Shown: piece after piece, positions 54,794 through 64,000 of the stretch | How positions within the stretch are numbered: position 1 is the first letter of the stretch | Layout of the letters: each line of letters opens with the position of its first letter | NCBI RefSeq assembly: GCF_004331035.1 | Contig: NZ_SJNT01000011.1 | Location: forward strand, 1-64,000 | Direction: 5' to 3' | DNA length: 64,000 nucleotides | Source: Acinetobacter sp. ANC 4910 | Lineage (GTDB): Bacteria > Pseudomonadota > Gammaproteobacteria > Pseudomonadales > Moraxellaceae | The notes under the pieces: generated by a model | Told to the model about the DNA's origin: nothing | Seen by the model: only the letters and a program-made list of their open reading frames with translations | Databases searched by the model: none | Translations under genes and position numbers: made by a program

Positions 54794-55074
54794 AAACAGC
54801 TATTGTTCGACATATTCTGGTCAAAGATAAAGAGTTAGCTGAGCAGTTAAAAAAGAAAATTTTAGATGGTGCCGATTTTGCCAAAATTGCCAAACAATAC
54901 TCGACCTGTAATTCGGGTAAGCGTGGTGGTGAACTGGGTGAAGTGAAAAAGGGGCAATTGGTGCCTGTGATTGATAAATTGGTCTTTACTGCGGCTGAAC
55001 ATGTCTTGCATGGTCCAGTGAAAAGCCAATTTGGCTTCCATTTGGTTGAAATAAAATTCCGTATGGCATTCTAA
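54790..55074 (+). CDS. ppiC: parvulin-type peptidyl-prolyl isomerase
   Basis: 94 residues, a lone parvulin domain: RHILVKDKELAEQL, DFAKIAKQYSTCNSGKRGGELG and GPVKSQFGFHLVEI. No signal peptide, so cytoplasmic like E. coli PpiC (93 residues). Starts with GTG inside the mutM stop, translationally coupled. Substrate proteins unknown. Confidence 0.92.
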   Translation: MKTAIVRHILVKDKELAEQLKKKILDGADFAKIAKQYSTCNSGKRGGELGEVKKGQLVPVIDKLVFTAAEHVLHGPVKSQFGFHLVEIKFRMAF

Positions 55075-55131
55075 ATTTATTCAGTAAAGCAGTGCCTAAA
55101 TTATTTTAGGCACCGCCCTTTGGATAGCGGT

Positions 55132-55461
55132 TTAAGCCGCTTTCATTTCATATATCCAAGCATCGGTTTGTTCACCCGACTCCAATTCAACTTGTACAGT
55201 GACCCGTTGATACTGCATGCCTTCAAACTCATCTAACGAAGCCCAATGTTCAATCAATTCGTCTGTACTAAAAAAATAACCTTCCACTTTCGGGGCTGCT
55301 CGGTCGAGTACAATTGCGGGCAATCCTTGGTCTGGCCCCCAATCCAAAATGTGTACCACACCATTTACATAGCCTTTTTGCCATGTGCCACCAATGCCTT
55401 CTAAAATATGTGCATTTTCCTGATTAGGGCGTAAGGTTCCATAGACAAACAATCGATTCAT
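55132..55461 (-). CDS. gamma-glutamylcyclotransferase-family protein (YtfP-like)
   Basis: 109 residues. The GGCT fold: FVYGTLRPNQENAHIL at the N-terminus (YGTLR substrate loop), LDRAAPKVEGYFFST, and DEFEGMQYQRVTVQVE with the conserved Glu (LDEFEG). Members cyclise gamma-glutamyl amines; exact substrate unknown. Monocistronic. Confidence 0.87.
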   Translation of the reverse strand: MNRLFVYGTLRPNQENAHILEGIGGTWQKGYVNGVVHILDWGPDQGLPAIVLDRAAPKVEGYFFSTDELIEHWASLDEFEGMQYQRVTVQVELESGEQTDAWIYEMKAA

Positions 55462-55551
55462 CGGATTTTCATCTTCTAATTAAAAAATCAGCGCGCATCT
55501 TAATCGGAAAAATGTACAAAAACTAGCCCTTTCATGCATCCTTGATGACAT

Positions 55552-55578
55552 AAAAAAACGGCACTTGAAAGTGCCGTT
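55552..55578 (-). terminator. intrinsic terminator after mscL
   Basis: The stem AACGGCACTT / AAGTGCCGTT is followed by a run of Ts on the minus strand, 17 bp after the stop codon. Confidence 0.88.
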
Positions 55579-55594
55579 CTGAACCATGAATTGA

Positions 55595-56029
55595 TTAAGA
55601 TTTATTTTTTAATTCATCACGTATTTCACGTAACAATTGAATATCTTCAGGTGTTGCTACTGGTTCTGGTGCTGCTTCTTCTTGCTTACGACGCATACGG
55701 TTAATCATTTTCACCATTAAAAATACTACCCATGCCAAGATGATGAAGTTAATTAAAATGGTGAGGAAGTTACCATAAGTCAGGACATTTACCCCGGCTT
55801 TGGTCAACTCATCTAAGGATTGTAGGTTATTCGGATTATCACCTAATACAAAGAATTTTTGCGTGAAATCCACACCACCACCTGTGATGACAGTAATCAA
55901 CGGCATGATAATGTCTTTTACCAATGAATCAACAATCTTACCAAATGCCCCACCGATGATCACACCGACAGCCAAATCAATCATGTTGCCTTTTACCGCA
56001 AATTCGCGAAACTCTTGAACAATGCTCAT
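55595..56029 (-). CDS. mscL: large-conductance mechanosensitive channel MscL
   Basis: 144 residues. Homopentameric emergency valve for hypo-osmotic shock. TM1 pore [22 protein letters not shown] (about 14-35), periplasmic loop, TM2 [20 protein letters not shown] (about 87-106), and a charged C-terminal helix ([13 protein letters not shown]). Own terminator. Confidence 0.96.
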   Translation of the reverse strand: MSIVQEFREFAVKGNMIDLAVGVIIGGAFGKIVDSLVKDIIMPLITVITGGGVDFTQKFFVLGDNPNNLQSLDELTKAGVNVLTYGNFLTILINFIILAWVVFLMVKMINRMRRKQEEAAPEPVATPEDIQLLREIRDELKNKS

Positions 56030-56156
56030 TGAACTCTCCAGTTATTTTTTGACTTTAATTTATGTGATGAAGTATACATTATTGAAATCTATATATTTCC
56101 ATCTAATTTACTTGATTTTGTAAATTTTCTACAACGCTTTATTGAACAACTTATAC

Positions 56157-56188
56157 AAAAAAACCGCTGATCAAAATCAGCGGTTTTT
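56157..56188 (-). terminator. intrinsic terminator after typA
   Basis: The stem AAACCGCTGAT / ATCAGCGGTTT with a 4-nt loop and T-run, 23 bp after the stop. Confidence 0.9.
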
Positions 56189-56210
56189 ATCATCCGAAGA
56201 TAAGAATAAC

Positions 56211-58040
56211 TTATTTGTTACGCTTACGTTCGTTTTCAGTCAACCAACGCTTACGGATACGGATTGACTTAGGTGTTACTTCAACCAATTCATCATCTTC
56301 AATGAATTCAAGTGCTTGTTCAAGCGTGTATTCAACTGCAGGAACAAGAGTCAACGCATCATCAGTACCAGAAGCACGTACGTTAGTTAACTGTTTCGCT
56401 TTAGTTGGGTTAACCACCATATCGTCTGAACGTGAGTTAATACCTACGATCATACCTTCATAAACTTCTAACTGTGGCTTAGCGAATAGACGACCACGGT
56501 CTTGTAAGCTGAACAGTGCATAGCCAAGGCAAGTACCTTGAACCATAGAAATCAACACACCGTTTTGACGCTTCGCAACAGTACCTTGTTTCATCGGACC
56601 GTAGTGAGAGAAGCTTGAAGTCATGATTCCTGTACCAGAAGTCATAGTCAAGAATTCTGAACGGAAACCAATTAAGCCACGTGAAGGTACAGTTGCTTCA
56701 ATACGGATACGGCCTTTACCGTCAACTTCCATATTGGTCATTTCACCTTTACGGCTACCCATTTGTTCCATTACAGAACCTTGGTGCTGTTCTTCAACGT
56801 CAAATGTAACGTTTTCGTATGGTTCTTGTTTTTCACCGTCAATTTCTTTGATGATTACTTGTGGGCGAGATACGCCCATTTCGAAACCTTCGCGACGCAT
56901 GTTTTCAATTAAAACTGAAAGGTGAAGTTCACCACGGCCAGATACTTTGAAACGGTCTGGACTGTCAGTATCTTCTACACGTAATGCTACGTTGTGAATT
57001 AATTCGCGGTCTAAACGTTCACGGATGTTACGTGAAGTAACGAATTTACCTTCTTTACCTGCAAACGGTGAGTTGTTTACTTGGAAAGTCATGGTCACTG
57101 TAGGTTCATCTACAGACAATGGTGGTAAAGCTTCAACATTTTTCGGATCACAAATGGTGTCAGAAATATGAAGTTCATCAATACCTGTGATACATACGAT
57201 ATCGCCTGCTTGAGCAGAGTCAACATCAACACGCTCTAGACCATGGTAACCCATAATTTTTAAGATACGGCCGTTACGTGTCTTACCGTCTTTATCAATT
57301 ACAGTTACAGGTGTATTTAAACCAATTGAACCACGTTGAATACGACCAACACCGATAACACCTACGAAGCTGTTATAGTCAAGTGAAGAGATCTGCATTT
57401 GGAATGGACCATCTGCATCAACTGCTGGTGGTTCAACAATGTCAACGATTGTTTGGAATAACGGGGTCATGTCGTCAGCTAATTCTTCTGGAGAAGGACC
57501 CGCTACACCACGTAAGCCAGATGCATAAACAACTGGGAAGTCGAGCTGTTCGTCAGTCGCACCCAAGTTATCAAACAAATCAAACACTTGGTCGATTACC
57601 CAGTCACAACGTGCGCTTGGTTTGTCAACTTTGTTGATAATTACGATTGGTTTCAAACCACGCGCGAACGCTTTTTGCGTTACAAAGCGAGTTTGTGGCA
57701 TTGGACCTTCTTGAGAGTCAACCAATAACAATACACAGTCAACCATCGACATTACACGTTCAACTTCACCACCGAAGTCTGCGTGTCCCGGGGTGTCGAC
57801 GATGTTAATACGATACTCAGTATTCGTACGAGCATCAGTCCATTTAATTGCAGTGTTCTTTGCAAGAATGGTAATACCACGTTCACTTTCGATAGCGCCC
57901 GAATCCATGACACGCTCAATCTCACCTGCGCGATCACCGAGAGCACCTGATTGTTGAAGTAATTTATCGACAAGTGTGGTTTTACCGTGGTCGACGTGGG
58001 CAATAATTGCAATATTGCGGAGATTTTTGATATCTGACAT
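56211..58040 (-). CDS. typA: translational GTPase TypA/BipA
   Basis: 609 residues. G1 [16 protein letters not shown]2 [11 protein letters not shown]3 [16 protein letters not shown]4 NKVDKPSAR, then the domain II beta barrel, domains III/V ([19 protein letters not shown]) and the TypA-specific C-terminus ([21 protein letters not shown]). A ribosome-binding GTPase for 50S assembly and stress/cold growth. Divergent from the purine permease. Confidence 0.97.
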   Translation of the reverse strand: MSDIKNLRNIAIIAHVDHGKTTLVDKLLQQSGALGDRAGEIERVMDSGAIESERGITILAKNTAIKWTDARTNTEYRINIVDTPGHADFGGEVERVMSMVDCVLLLVDSQEGPMPQTRFVTQKAFARGLKPIVIINKVDKPSARCDWVIDQVFDLFDNLGATDEQLDFPVVYASGLRGVAGPSPEELADDMTPLFQTIVDIVEPPAVDADGPFQMQISSLDYNSFVGVIGVGRIQRGSIGLNTPVTVIDKDGKTRNGRILKIMGYHGLERVDVDSAQAGDIVCITGIDELHISDTICDPKNVEALPPLSVDEPTVTMTFQVNNSPFAGKEGKFVTSRNIRERLDRELIHNVALRVEDTDSPDRFKVSGRGELHLSVLIENMRREGFEMGVSRPQVIIKEIDGEKQEPYENVTFDVEEQHQGSVMEQMGSRKGEMTNMEVDGKGRIRIEATVPSRGLIGFRSEFLTMTSGTGIMTSSFSHYGPMKQGTVAKRQNGVLISMVQGTCLGYALFSLQDRGRLFAKPQLEVYEGMIVGINSRSDDMVVNPTKAKQLTNVRASGTDDALTLVPAVEYTLEQALEFIEDDELVEVTPKSIRIRKRWLTENERKRNK

Positions 58041-58210
58041 AGAATTCGATAAGTCTAAAACTTGAGGGCAAATTATACAGAAAAATAATAGATTTTAGTA
58101 GTGACAGTTTATTGACAAGCTCATTTTTTTTCACAAGTGGTCGGCATTTTGTTTTGTAAAGCCGTGTAACTCGATTAGAATAGCGCCATCTTGCCCACTG
58201 CCTTTGACTT

Positions 58211-59581
58211 ATGGCTTATCAGAATCAATCTCCCCCTTCGCAAGACCAACTTGACTTGGTCTATGGTTTAAATGACCGCCCTAAACCTCTCATTGCGTTC
58301 CTCGCTGCCTTTCAGCACTTACTTGCCATTATTGTTCCGATTGTTACGCCGGGCTTACTCATCTGCTTAGCTTTAGGCGTATCCCAAAAAGATACCAACA
58401 TGATTTTATCTATGTCTTTGGTCATTTCTGGCATAGCAACTTTCTTACAATGTAAAAAAGTGGGTCCTTTTGGCGCAGGTTTACTGATTGTTCAAGGCAC
58501 AAGTTTTAACTTTATTGGTCCAATTATTGGAATTGGGTCTGCCATGGTTGCTGCGGGTACACCTGTAGAATCGGTGATGGCGGCAATTTTTGGCGTGGTA
58601 ATTGCCGGTTCATTCATTGAGATGGGCGTTTCGCGTATTTTGCCTTGGGTCAAAATGCTCATTACCCCATTGGTCACAGGCATTGTGGTGTTATTGATTG
58701 GTCTGACTTTAATTAAGGAAGGCTTAATCAGCATGGGCGGTGGTTATCAAGCCATGTCAAACAACACTTTTGCCAATACCGACAACCTCATTATGTCGTG
58801 TACGGTACTGAGTTTAATTATCTTATTGAACCGTATTCGTATTACTTGGGTCAAAAGTTCAGCCATTTTAATCGCACTGATTGTCGGCTATGTGCTTGCA
58901 GCCTTTATGGGACATCTCGATTTTTCAGGTCTAAAAGATGCTCCTTTGATACAAATACCAACACCAATGCACTTTGGAATTGACTTCTCTTGGAGCTTGT
59001 TTATTCCTATGGCCTTTATTTATCTGGTCACATCTTTAGAAGCGATTGGGGATATTACTGCAACCTCTAAGCTTTCCAACCAACCAGTCGATGGTGCAAC
59101 ATGGATGGAACGCATTAAAGGCGGCGTATTGGTCAATGGCGCAAACTCTTTCCTTGCAGGTATTTTCAATACGTTCCCAAGCTCGGTGTTTGCCCAAAAT
59201 AACGGGGTTATTCAGTTGACAGGTGTTGCGAGCCGCTACGTCGGTATCTGGATTGCAGCGCTGTTGGTCATTTTAGGTTTACTCCCTGCGGTTGCAGGCG
59301 TGATTCAAGCCGTTCCTCAAGCCGTGTTAGGCGGTGCTGTCATGGTCATGTTTGGTGCTGTAGCAGCATCAGGCATTAATATTCTTGCAGGGGTACATCT
59401 AGACCGTCGCGCCCTGCTCATTATTGCGATTTCACTCGCATTAGGTCTGGGCGTTGCTCAAGTACCACAAATTTTAGAGCACCTGCCTGAATTGTTCCGT
59501 AACATTTTTAGTTCAGGTGTTGCAACAGGTGGCATTGCCGCACTGGTTTTAAATATTGTGCTTCCTGAAACGAAGAAATAA
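58211..59581 (+). CDS. NCS2-family xanthine/uracil (nucleobase) permease
   Basis: 456 residues, 14 membrane segments in the UraA fold. Seen: [16 protein letters not shown] (TM1, QH motif), [20 protein letters not shown] (TM3 half-helix), [16 protein letters not shown] (TM8 with the proton-coupling Glu) and [23 protein letters not shown] (TM10 signature). The TM8-TM10 pattern is nearest to xanthine/urate permeases (XanP/XanQ). Exact purine not decidable. Confidence 0.88.
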   Translation: MAYQNQSPPSQDQLDLVYGLNDRPKPLIAFLAAFQHLLAIIVPIVTPGLLICLALGVSQKDTNMILSMSLVISGIATFLQCKKVGPFGAGLLIVQGTSFNFIGPIIGIGSAMVAAGTPVESVMAAIFGVVIAGSFIEMGVSRILPWVKMLITPLVTGIVVLLIGLTLIKEGLISMGGGYQAMSNNTFANTDNLIMSCTVLSLIILLNRIRITWVKSSAILIALIVGYVLAAFMGHLDFSGLKDAPLIQIPTPMHFGIDFSWSLFIPMAFIYLVTSLEAIGDITATSKLSNQPVDGATWMERIKGGVLVNGANSFLAGIFNTFPSSVFAQNNGVIQLTGVASRYVGIWIAALLVILGLLPAVAGVIQAVPQAVLGGAVMVMFGAVAASGINILAGVHLDRRALLIIAISLALGLGVAQVPQILEHLPELFRNIFSSGVATGGIAALVLNIVLPETKK

Positions 59582-59648
59582 GTTTTCATTTCTGTATGCA
59601 CCTTGCCCAGCATTGTCTGGGCATCGTTTTTACTATGGAGTAAATAAG

Positions 59649-60674
59649 ATGGATCCACGAAGTGAAGTTATTCTTCGCCAGCAAACGTTTCTTTCTGGTT
59701 CAGTTCTGTTGGTCAATGCACCGTGTGATGAATTGAGTTCAGAACTCGCAGGGACAGTCGAAACCCATTTTTGGACTTGGAATTTTAACGAATTACAATA
59801 TTTTGAAGCCCAACAAAGCCCTGTACATTTTGGCACCGATTTGCCAGAAGCAGGTTTTGAACAAGCTATCGTCTTTGTGCCAAAATCAAAAGAACTACTC
59901 AACTACGTCCTATACCAACTGGTCGGTCGTATGGCCGTAGGTTCTTCCATCTTTTTAGTTGGTGAAAAAAAAGGTGGAGTGGAACGTGCAGCAAAGCAAC
60001 TACAACCTTTTGGCAAAAGCCTCAAATTAGACAGTGCTCGACATTGTCAAATGTGGCAATTGGTCACCGAAAAGACCGTAACTGCAAAACCTTTGGCCGA
60101 TTGGGCACAACATTACACGGTGCCAACTCCTAAAGGTGAATTACAGATTTGTGCATTACCCGGTGTGTTTAGCCAAAACCGCCTAGACGTGGGTACCGCC
60201 GTGTTATTACCTCACCTTTCACAAGTCACCTCTGGCAAAATTGCAGACTTTGGCTGTGGTGCCGGTGTGATCAGCGCCTATTTAGCCAAATTGAATCCGA
60301 AAAACCGTATTTTTTCTTTAGATGTCGATGCCTTTGCACTCGCCTCTACCAAAATGACCTTTGAAAGAAATAATCTTTTACCAGAACAACTTGAGATTAA
60401 AGCAGTCCGTGGAATTGAGGATGCACCTCTCTTTTTGCACGCAATCGTCAGTAATCCCCCATTCCATCAAGGCATTCATACAGATTACAATGCCAGCGAA
60501 AATTTATGCAAAACTTCCCGCCGTCATCTGAAATCAGATGGCGAATTGTGGATTGTTGCCAATCGCTTTTTGAATTACCCATTACTTATTGAGCAAAGTT
60601 TTGGTCAATGTACAACCAAAGCCGATCAACAAGGCTTTAAAGTGCTGTTTGCTAGCGCACAAAAGAAATCTTAA
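59649..60674 (+). CDS. rsmC: 16S rRNA (guanine(1207)-N2)-methyltransferase RsmC-like
   Basis: 341 residues from ATG 59649 (GGAG 9 nt before it); E. coli RsmC has 343. An N-terminal inactive methyltransferase-like domain (1-165) and a catalytic C-terminal one with [17 protein letters not shown] (SAM motif I, near 196-212), FSLDVD and [13 protein letters not shown] (catalytic NPPFH, near 268-280). Methylates G1207 of 16S rRNA. lysP follows after 9 bp, possibly co-transcribed. Confidence 0.92.
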   Translation: MDPRSEVILRQQTFLSGSVLLVNAPCDELSSELAGTVETHFWTWNFNELQYFEAQQSPVHFGTDLPEAGFEQAIVFVPKSKELLNYVLYQLVGRMAVGSSIFLVGEKKGGVERAAKQLQPFGKSLKLDSARHCQMWQLVTEKTVTAKPLADWAQHYTVPTPKGELQICALPGVFSQNRLDVGTAVLLPHLSQVTSGKIADFGCGAGVISAYLAKLNPKNRIFSLDVDAFALASTKMTFERNNLLPEQLEIKAVRGIEDAPLFLHAIVSNPPFHQGIHTDYNASENLCKTSRRHLKSDGELWIVANRFLNYPLLIEQSFGQCTTKADQQGFKVLFASAQKKS

Positions 60675-60683
60675 GGAACAACG

Positions 60684-62147
60684 ATGAGCGAAACGACTCA
60701 ACCAGCTCAACTCAAGCGTAAGCTTGGAGCTCGTCATCTGAATATGATCGCCATTGGTGGTTCTATTGGTACAGGTTTATTCCTTGCCTCAGGTGCAACC
60801 ATTGCAAATGCTGGCCCAGGCGGTGCATTGTTAGCCTACTGCTTAATTGGTGTGATGATTTACTTTCTCATGACCAGTCTAGGTGAACTTGCGACCCACA
60901 ACCCAACATCAGGTGCCTTTTTCACTTACGGCACCAAGTATGTTGAAGGCGGTTTTGGTTTTGCACTTGGCTGGAACTATTGGTACAACTGGGCCATTAC
61001 GGTTGCATTTGAATTGGTTGCTGTCCAATTTATTATGAAATTCTGGTTCCCAGATATACCCGGTTTTTACTGGAGTGCCCTGTTCTTAGCTGTTGTTTTC
61101 GGGATCAATGCCCTCACAGTGAAAGGCTTTGGTGAAAGCGAGTTCTTCTTCTCATTGGTTAAAGTCTTTGCCATTATTGTGTTTATCATCATTGGTATCT
61201 TCATGATTGCTAAAATCATGATGACGCCTGGTGTCGCAACATTCGCAAACTGGTCCAAAGGCGAAGCACCCTTTGTTGGGGGGCTATCTGCACTGATTGG
61301 TGTAGCCATGATTGCAGGATTCTCGTTCCAAGGTACAGAAATGGTTGGGGTTGCAGCAGGTGAATCTAAAGACCCGCAAAAAACCATTCCAATTGCGATC
61401 AAGCAAATCTTTTGGCGTATCTTGTTATTTTACGTGGTGTGTATTTTTATTATCGGTACACTCATTTCCTATGATGATCCATTGCTTCTACAAGCTGCTT
61501 CATCTGAAAATATTGCGCTTTCTCCTTTTACCTTACTCTATGAAAAAGCAGGTTTTGCCTTTGCTGCGAGTGCAATGAATGCCGTGATTTTAACTGCGAT
61601 TCTTTCAGCAGGTAACTCGGGCATGTATACCTCAACCCGTATGCTGTTTAACATGGCACAGAATGGCAGTGCGCCTAAAGTCTTTGGCAAACTCGACCCA
61701 CGTGGCGTGCCAATGAATGCACTGTTTGCAACCACAGCAATTGCTGCACTCTGCTTCTTAACCACCTTTATTGGTGAAGAGCAAGTATTTAACTGGCTAC
61801 TGAATATGTCAGGCATGTGCGGTTTTATTGTTTGGTTAGGCATTGCAGTTTCGCACTATCGCTTCCGTAAAGGCTATATTGCTCAAGGACATAAAATCCA
61901 AGACCTCGCCTATCGTGCAAAATTCTTCCCCTTTGCACCGTGGTTTGCATTTATTCTCTGTTCAATTGTGGTCCTTGGTCAGAACTACCAAGCCGTACTC
62001 CATGGTGAATGGCTATCGGTTTTATCCACCTATATTGGGATTTTCTTATTCCTGGTGATTTGGCTCGGCTATAAATGGAAATACAAAACCAAGTTGATTT
62101 CTTATCAAGAAATGGATGTTAGCCCCATGAATGTAGAGCGAGAATAA
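60684..62147 (+). CDS. lysP: lysine-specific permease-like amino acid transporter LysP
   Basis: 487 residues, twelve membrane helices, APC superfamily. It follows E. coli LysP (489 residues) in many blocks: ARHLNMIAIGGSIGTGLFLASGA, VEGGFGFALGWNYWYNWA, GFSFQGTEMVGVAAGES and GNSGMYTSTRMLFNMA. In E. coli LysP is also the lysine sensor for CadC; no such partner is seen here. Terminator at 62158-62185. Confidence 0.9.
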   Translation: MSETTQPAQLKRKLGARHLNMIAIGGSIGTGLFLASGATIANAGPGGALLAYCLIGVMIYFLMTSLGELATHNPTSGAFFTYGTKYVEGGFGFALGWNYWYNWAITVAFELVAVQFIMKFWFPDIPGFYWSALFLAVVFGINALTVKGFGESEFFFSLVKVFAIIVFIIIGIFMIAKIMMTPGVATFANWSKGEAPFVGGLSALIGVAMIAGFSFQGTEMVGVAAGESKDPQKTIPIAIKQIFWRILLFYVVCIFIIGTLISYDDPLLLQAASSENIALSPFTLLYEKAGFAFAASAMNAVILTAILSAGNSGMYTSTRMLFNMAQNGSAPKVFGKLDPRGVPMNALFATTAIAALCFLTTFIGEEQVFNWLLNMSGMCGFIVWLGIAVSHYRFRKGYIAQGHKIQDLAYRAKFFPFAPWFAFILCSIVVLGQNYQAVLHGEWLSVLSTYIGIFLFLVIWLGYKWKYKTKLISYQEMDVSPMNVERE

Positions 62148-62157
62148 TTTTCTCTTT

Positions 62158-62185
62158 AAAAAACAGCCTTCGGGCTGTTTTTTAT
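62158..62185 (+). terminator. intrinsic terminator after lysP
   Basis: AAAACAGCC-TTCG-GGCTGTTTT with a run of Ts, 10 bp after the stop codon. Confidence 0.92.
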
Positions 62186-62315
62186 TTCTTCAATTTCCTG
62201 CACAAAATCAGCTTCAATTGCATACAAACTCAAGCTTACATAATCGCAGTCGAAGCAGATGAATTCTAGAGTTTTCCAATCAGATAATCAAAATATAAAA
62301 CCGCATATTTCAAAC

Positions 62316-62441
62316 TAAAAAGCCCCGACTTCCTGTCGGGGCTTTATTAGATTCTTGCTGCGGTATAACTCCTGTCGTACCGTTTTGCATCCGTTCTACA
62401 CTATTATTGTTATTGTAAAGAAACGTCCTGTTCCTGATGAA
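62316..62441 (-). ncRNA. three-hairpin AGGA-loop small RNA, copy 2
   Basis: Read on the minus strand: hairpin 1 GAAC-AGGAC-GTTT (62433-62421), hairpin 2 identical over 20 nt to copy 1 (62381-62362), hairpin 3 the terminator CCCCGAC-AGGAA-GTCGGGG plus T5 (62345-62316). The spacing between hairpins is exactly that of copy 1 (52 nt and 16 nt), while the linkers have diverged. This is the pattern of a conserved RNA with three paired elements. It lies on the same strand as yggS and 88 nt downstream of its stop codon, so it is either a separate transcript or a 3'-UTR-derived RNA. Confidence 0.7.
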
Positions 62442-62528
62442 TCCATCATATAAATAAATCATTAGGATTACGAGACGCTATAAGGATCAAATGCTGTCAG
62501 CCAAAACCTACAAAAAAACCACCTACGT

Positions 62529-63215
62529 CTATTTCGAATAATCTCGCGCACCAAATAATGCTGTGCCAATCCGTACCATGGTTGATCCTGCCGCAATCGC
62601 AGCATCCAAATCTGCTGACATGCCCATACTTAATGTATCCCAATCTTCAGGATGTGCATGGAGTGTTTTCACCTGATTAAACAGCGTATTGGCATCCCAT
62701 AATGCGGCTGTATTATGTGGTGCAGGAATGACCATAATGCCACGAAGTCTTAAATGCGGAAGTTGGCTCAGCTTTTGTACCAGTTCAGCAACTTCTTCTG
62801 GCTGACAGCCATCTTTACTGTCTTGCCCATCAATATTGACTTGCAAGCAAATATTCAAAGGTGGCTGAGTTGCTAAACGTTGACTCGATAAACGCTCAGC
62901 AATAATTAAACGATCAACCCCATGTACCCAAGCAAATTTTTCCGCCAAATGTTTGGTCTTGTTACGCTGCACATGCCCAATAAAATGCCACTCAATCTCT
63001 AGATCAGCCAAAGTCTCAATTTTTTCAAGAGCTTCTTGCAAGTAATTTTCACCAAACTTGCGCTGTCCTGTTGCATACATCTCACGCAATGCCTCGCTTG
63101 GATGAGTTTTCGATACCGCAAGCAATTGCACAGTTTCTGCCTGACGTCCTGCCTGTTGACACGCAGCCTCAATTTGTCCTAAAACTTGATTTCGCGATTC
63201 TTTCAAACTATTCAT
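62529..63215 (-). CDS. yggS: YggS-family pyridoxal phosphate homeostasis protein
   Basis: 228 residues from ATG 63215 (MNSLKESRNQV); ATG 63239 would add eight. Single-domain PLP protein with alanine-racemase-like barrel: LLAVSKTHPSEALREMY with the PLP Lys (near 36), FGENYLQEAL, WHFIGHVQRNKTKH, LSMGMSADLDAAI and VRIGTALFGARDYS. It balances vitamin B6 vitamers. Divergent from pilT (123-bp gap), a conserved arrangement in pseudomonads. Confidence 0.94.
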   Translation of the reverse strand: MNSLKESRNQVLGQIEAACQQAGRQAETVQLLAVSKTHPSEALREMYATGQRKFGENYLQEALEKIETLADLEIEWHFIGHVQRNKTKHLAEKFAWVHGVDRLIIAERLSSQRLATQPPLNICLQVNIDGQDSKDGCQPEEVAELVQKLSQLPHLRLRGIMVIPAPHNTAALWDANTLFNQVKTLHAHPEDWDTLSMGMSADLDAAIAAGSTMVRIGTALFGARDYSK

Positions 63216-63338
63216 TGACGATATTCTCATTTCATTCATCTTTTTTTACGTTCAAGCGACTCTAACTGTTGGTTAAGCGGCAGGAAAGCCTTATTATTCT
63301 ATCAAAATAATTAAGATTTATATGATCTCGGGGAATTC

Positions 63339-64000
63339 ATGGACATTACAGAATTATTGGCTTTTTCTGCAAAAAACGGGGCTTCTGACTTACACTTATC
63401 TGCGGGTATGCCACCAATGATTCGCGTAGATGGTGAAGTACGTCGCATTAACTTACCAGCTTTAGAACATAAAGAAGTACACAAACTAGTGTACGACATT
63501 ATGAATGACAAACAACGTCGTGACTTTGAAGAACAATTGGAAACTGACTTTTCCTTCGAAGTTCCAAGCATCGCACGTTTCCGTGTGAACGCATTTAACC
63601 AAAACCGCGGCGCTGGCGCAGTATTCCGTACCATTCCTTCAAAAGTTCTCACCATGGATGACTTAGGATTAGGACAAACATTTAAAGAGCTTTGTGAATT
63701 ACCACGTGGTTTAGTTTTAGTCACAGGCCCAACAGGTTCAGGTAAATCGACCACGTTAGCAGCAATGATTGACTATATTAACGACCAGCGTTATGACCAT
63801 ATTTTAACCGTTGAAGATCCAATCGAATTTGTACACCAATCAAAAAAATGCCTGATTAACCAACGTGAAGTGCATCGTGATACGCATGGCTTTAACGAAG
63901 CATTACGTTCTGCACTCCGTGAAGATCCAGACATTATTTTGGTTGGTGAGATGCGTGACCTTGAAACCATTCGCCTGGCCCTAACTGCGGCAGAAACAGG
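63339..64000 (+). CDS. pilT: type IV pilus retraction ATPase PilT, N-terminal part (window edge)
   Basis: 220 codons are present before the window ends. MDITELLAFSAKNGASDLHLSAG opens the N-terminal PAS-like domain; the Walker A GPTGSGKSTTLAA (near 131-143), the Asp box ILTVEDPIEFVH and the Walker B region ALREDPDIILVGEMRD are present. PilT hexamers pull type IV pili back, powering twitching and DNA uptake, for which Acinetobacter is known. The minus-strand frame across it is only a shadow. Confidence 0.97.
   Translation, partial: MDITELLAFSAKNGASDLHLSAGMPPMIRVDGEVRRINLPALEHKEVHKLVYDIMNDKQRRDFEEQLETDFSFEVPSIARFRVNAFNQNRGAGAVFRTIPSKVLTMDDLGLGQTFKELCELPRGLVLVTGPTGSGKSTTLAAMIDYINDQRYDHILTVEDPIEFVHQSKKCLINQREVHRDTHGFNEALRSALREDPDIILVGEMRDLETIRLALTAAET

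Larger units (their letters stand above)
62148..62528. other. 381-bp gap holding the lysP terminator and small-RNA copy 2
   Basis: Left part: lysP terminator. Middle: the minus-strand three-hairpin RNA (62316-62441). Right part: 3' flank of yggS. No protein gene. Confidence 0.7.

Noticed and set aside
63311..63754. 147-codon minus-strand frame
   Set aside because: It is the antisense shadow of pilT, whose motifs are clear on the plus strand from 63339.

Overview
The window is about 64 kb of a low-GC gammaproteobacterial chromosome that I assign to Acinetobacter. The main grounds are a 459-residue wax ester synthase that closely follows Acinetobacter AtfA, the stand-alone birA-coaX pair, the mreB-mreC-mreD-maf-rng string opposite gatC-gatA-gatB, and many Acinetobacter-style small intergenic hairpins. 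There is no tRNA, rRNA, CRISPR array or prophage that I can see. Most of the window is core genome with small accessory patches.

Layout. 1-3.7 kb is a decayed patch. An IS5-type element has cut off the 3' end of a KgtP-like MHS transporter, a GcvA-like LysR gene lies next to it, and a second, badly decayed IS5/IS903-type element sits in front of birA. 3.8-8.4 kb holds birA-coaX, a small alpha/beta hydrolase, ffh and ypjD. 8.5-12.1 kb is an AT-rich accessory stretch: an MBL-like protein, a tautomerase divergent from an HxlR regulator across a palindrome, a small-RNA gene, and a MerR/SRPBCC operon with a textbook 19-bp-spacer MerR promoter. 12.2-24.2 kb is a run of small housekeeping and unknown genes, nearly all on the minus strand (dusC, YegP-like, PhnA-like, methyltransferase, rraB-like, RluA-type synthase, DUF1003, DUF4256, EamA, AraC, Mpo1-like, ygfZ).

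24.6-30.8 kb looks like a lipid/sulfur block: two tandem FadL porins with related upstream regions, thrH, cysH, the wax ester synthase and a small PA1571-like protein. 30.9-38.8 kb is the cell-shape cluster (mreBCD-maf-rng) and the divergent amidotransferase genes (gatCAB). Downstream of gatB, an AT-rich gene for a membrane protein of the putative phage abortive-infection type (putAbiC) is inserted. 40.5-48.5 kb is dominated by exported proteins of unknown function, together with a LysR-controlled split chromate transporter and a DJ-1/PfpI protein. 48.6-64 kb holds sbmA, a Sel1 protein, an AEC carrier, an Old Yellow Enzyme, mutM-ppiC, mscL, typA, an NCS2 purine permease, rsmC, lysP, the PLP protein YggS and the first 220 codons of pilT.

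The most interesting signal is a pair of homologous intergenic elements about 51 kb apart (about 10.93-11.05 kb on the plus strand and 62.32-62.44 kb on the minus strand). Each shows three hairpins presenting AGGA in the loop, an identical 20-nt middle hairpin, identical spacing between all three hairpins, and an intrinsic terminator as the last hairpin. This looks like a multi-copy small-RNA family. Its GGA-in-loop design recalls CsrA/RsmA-binding RNAs, but that reading is inference.
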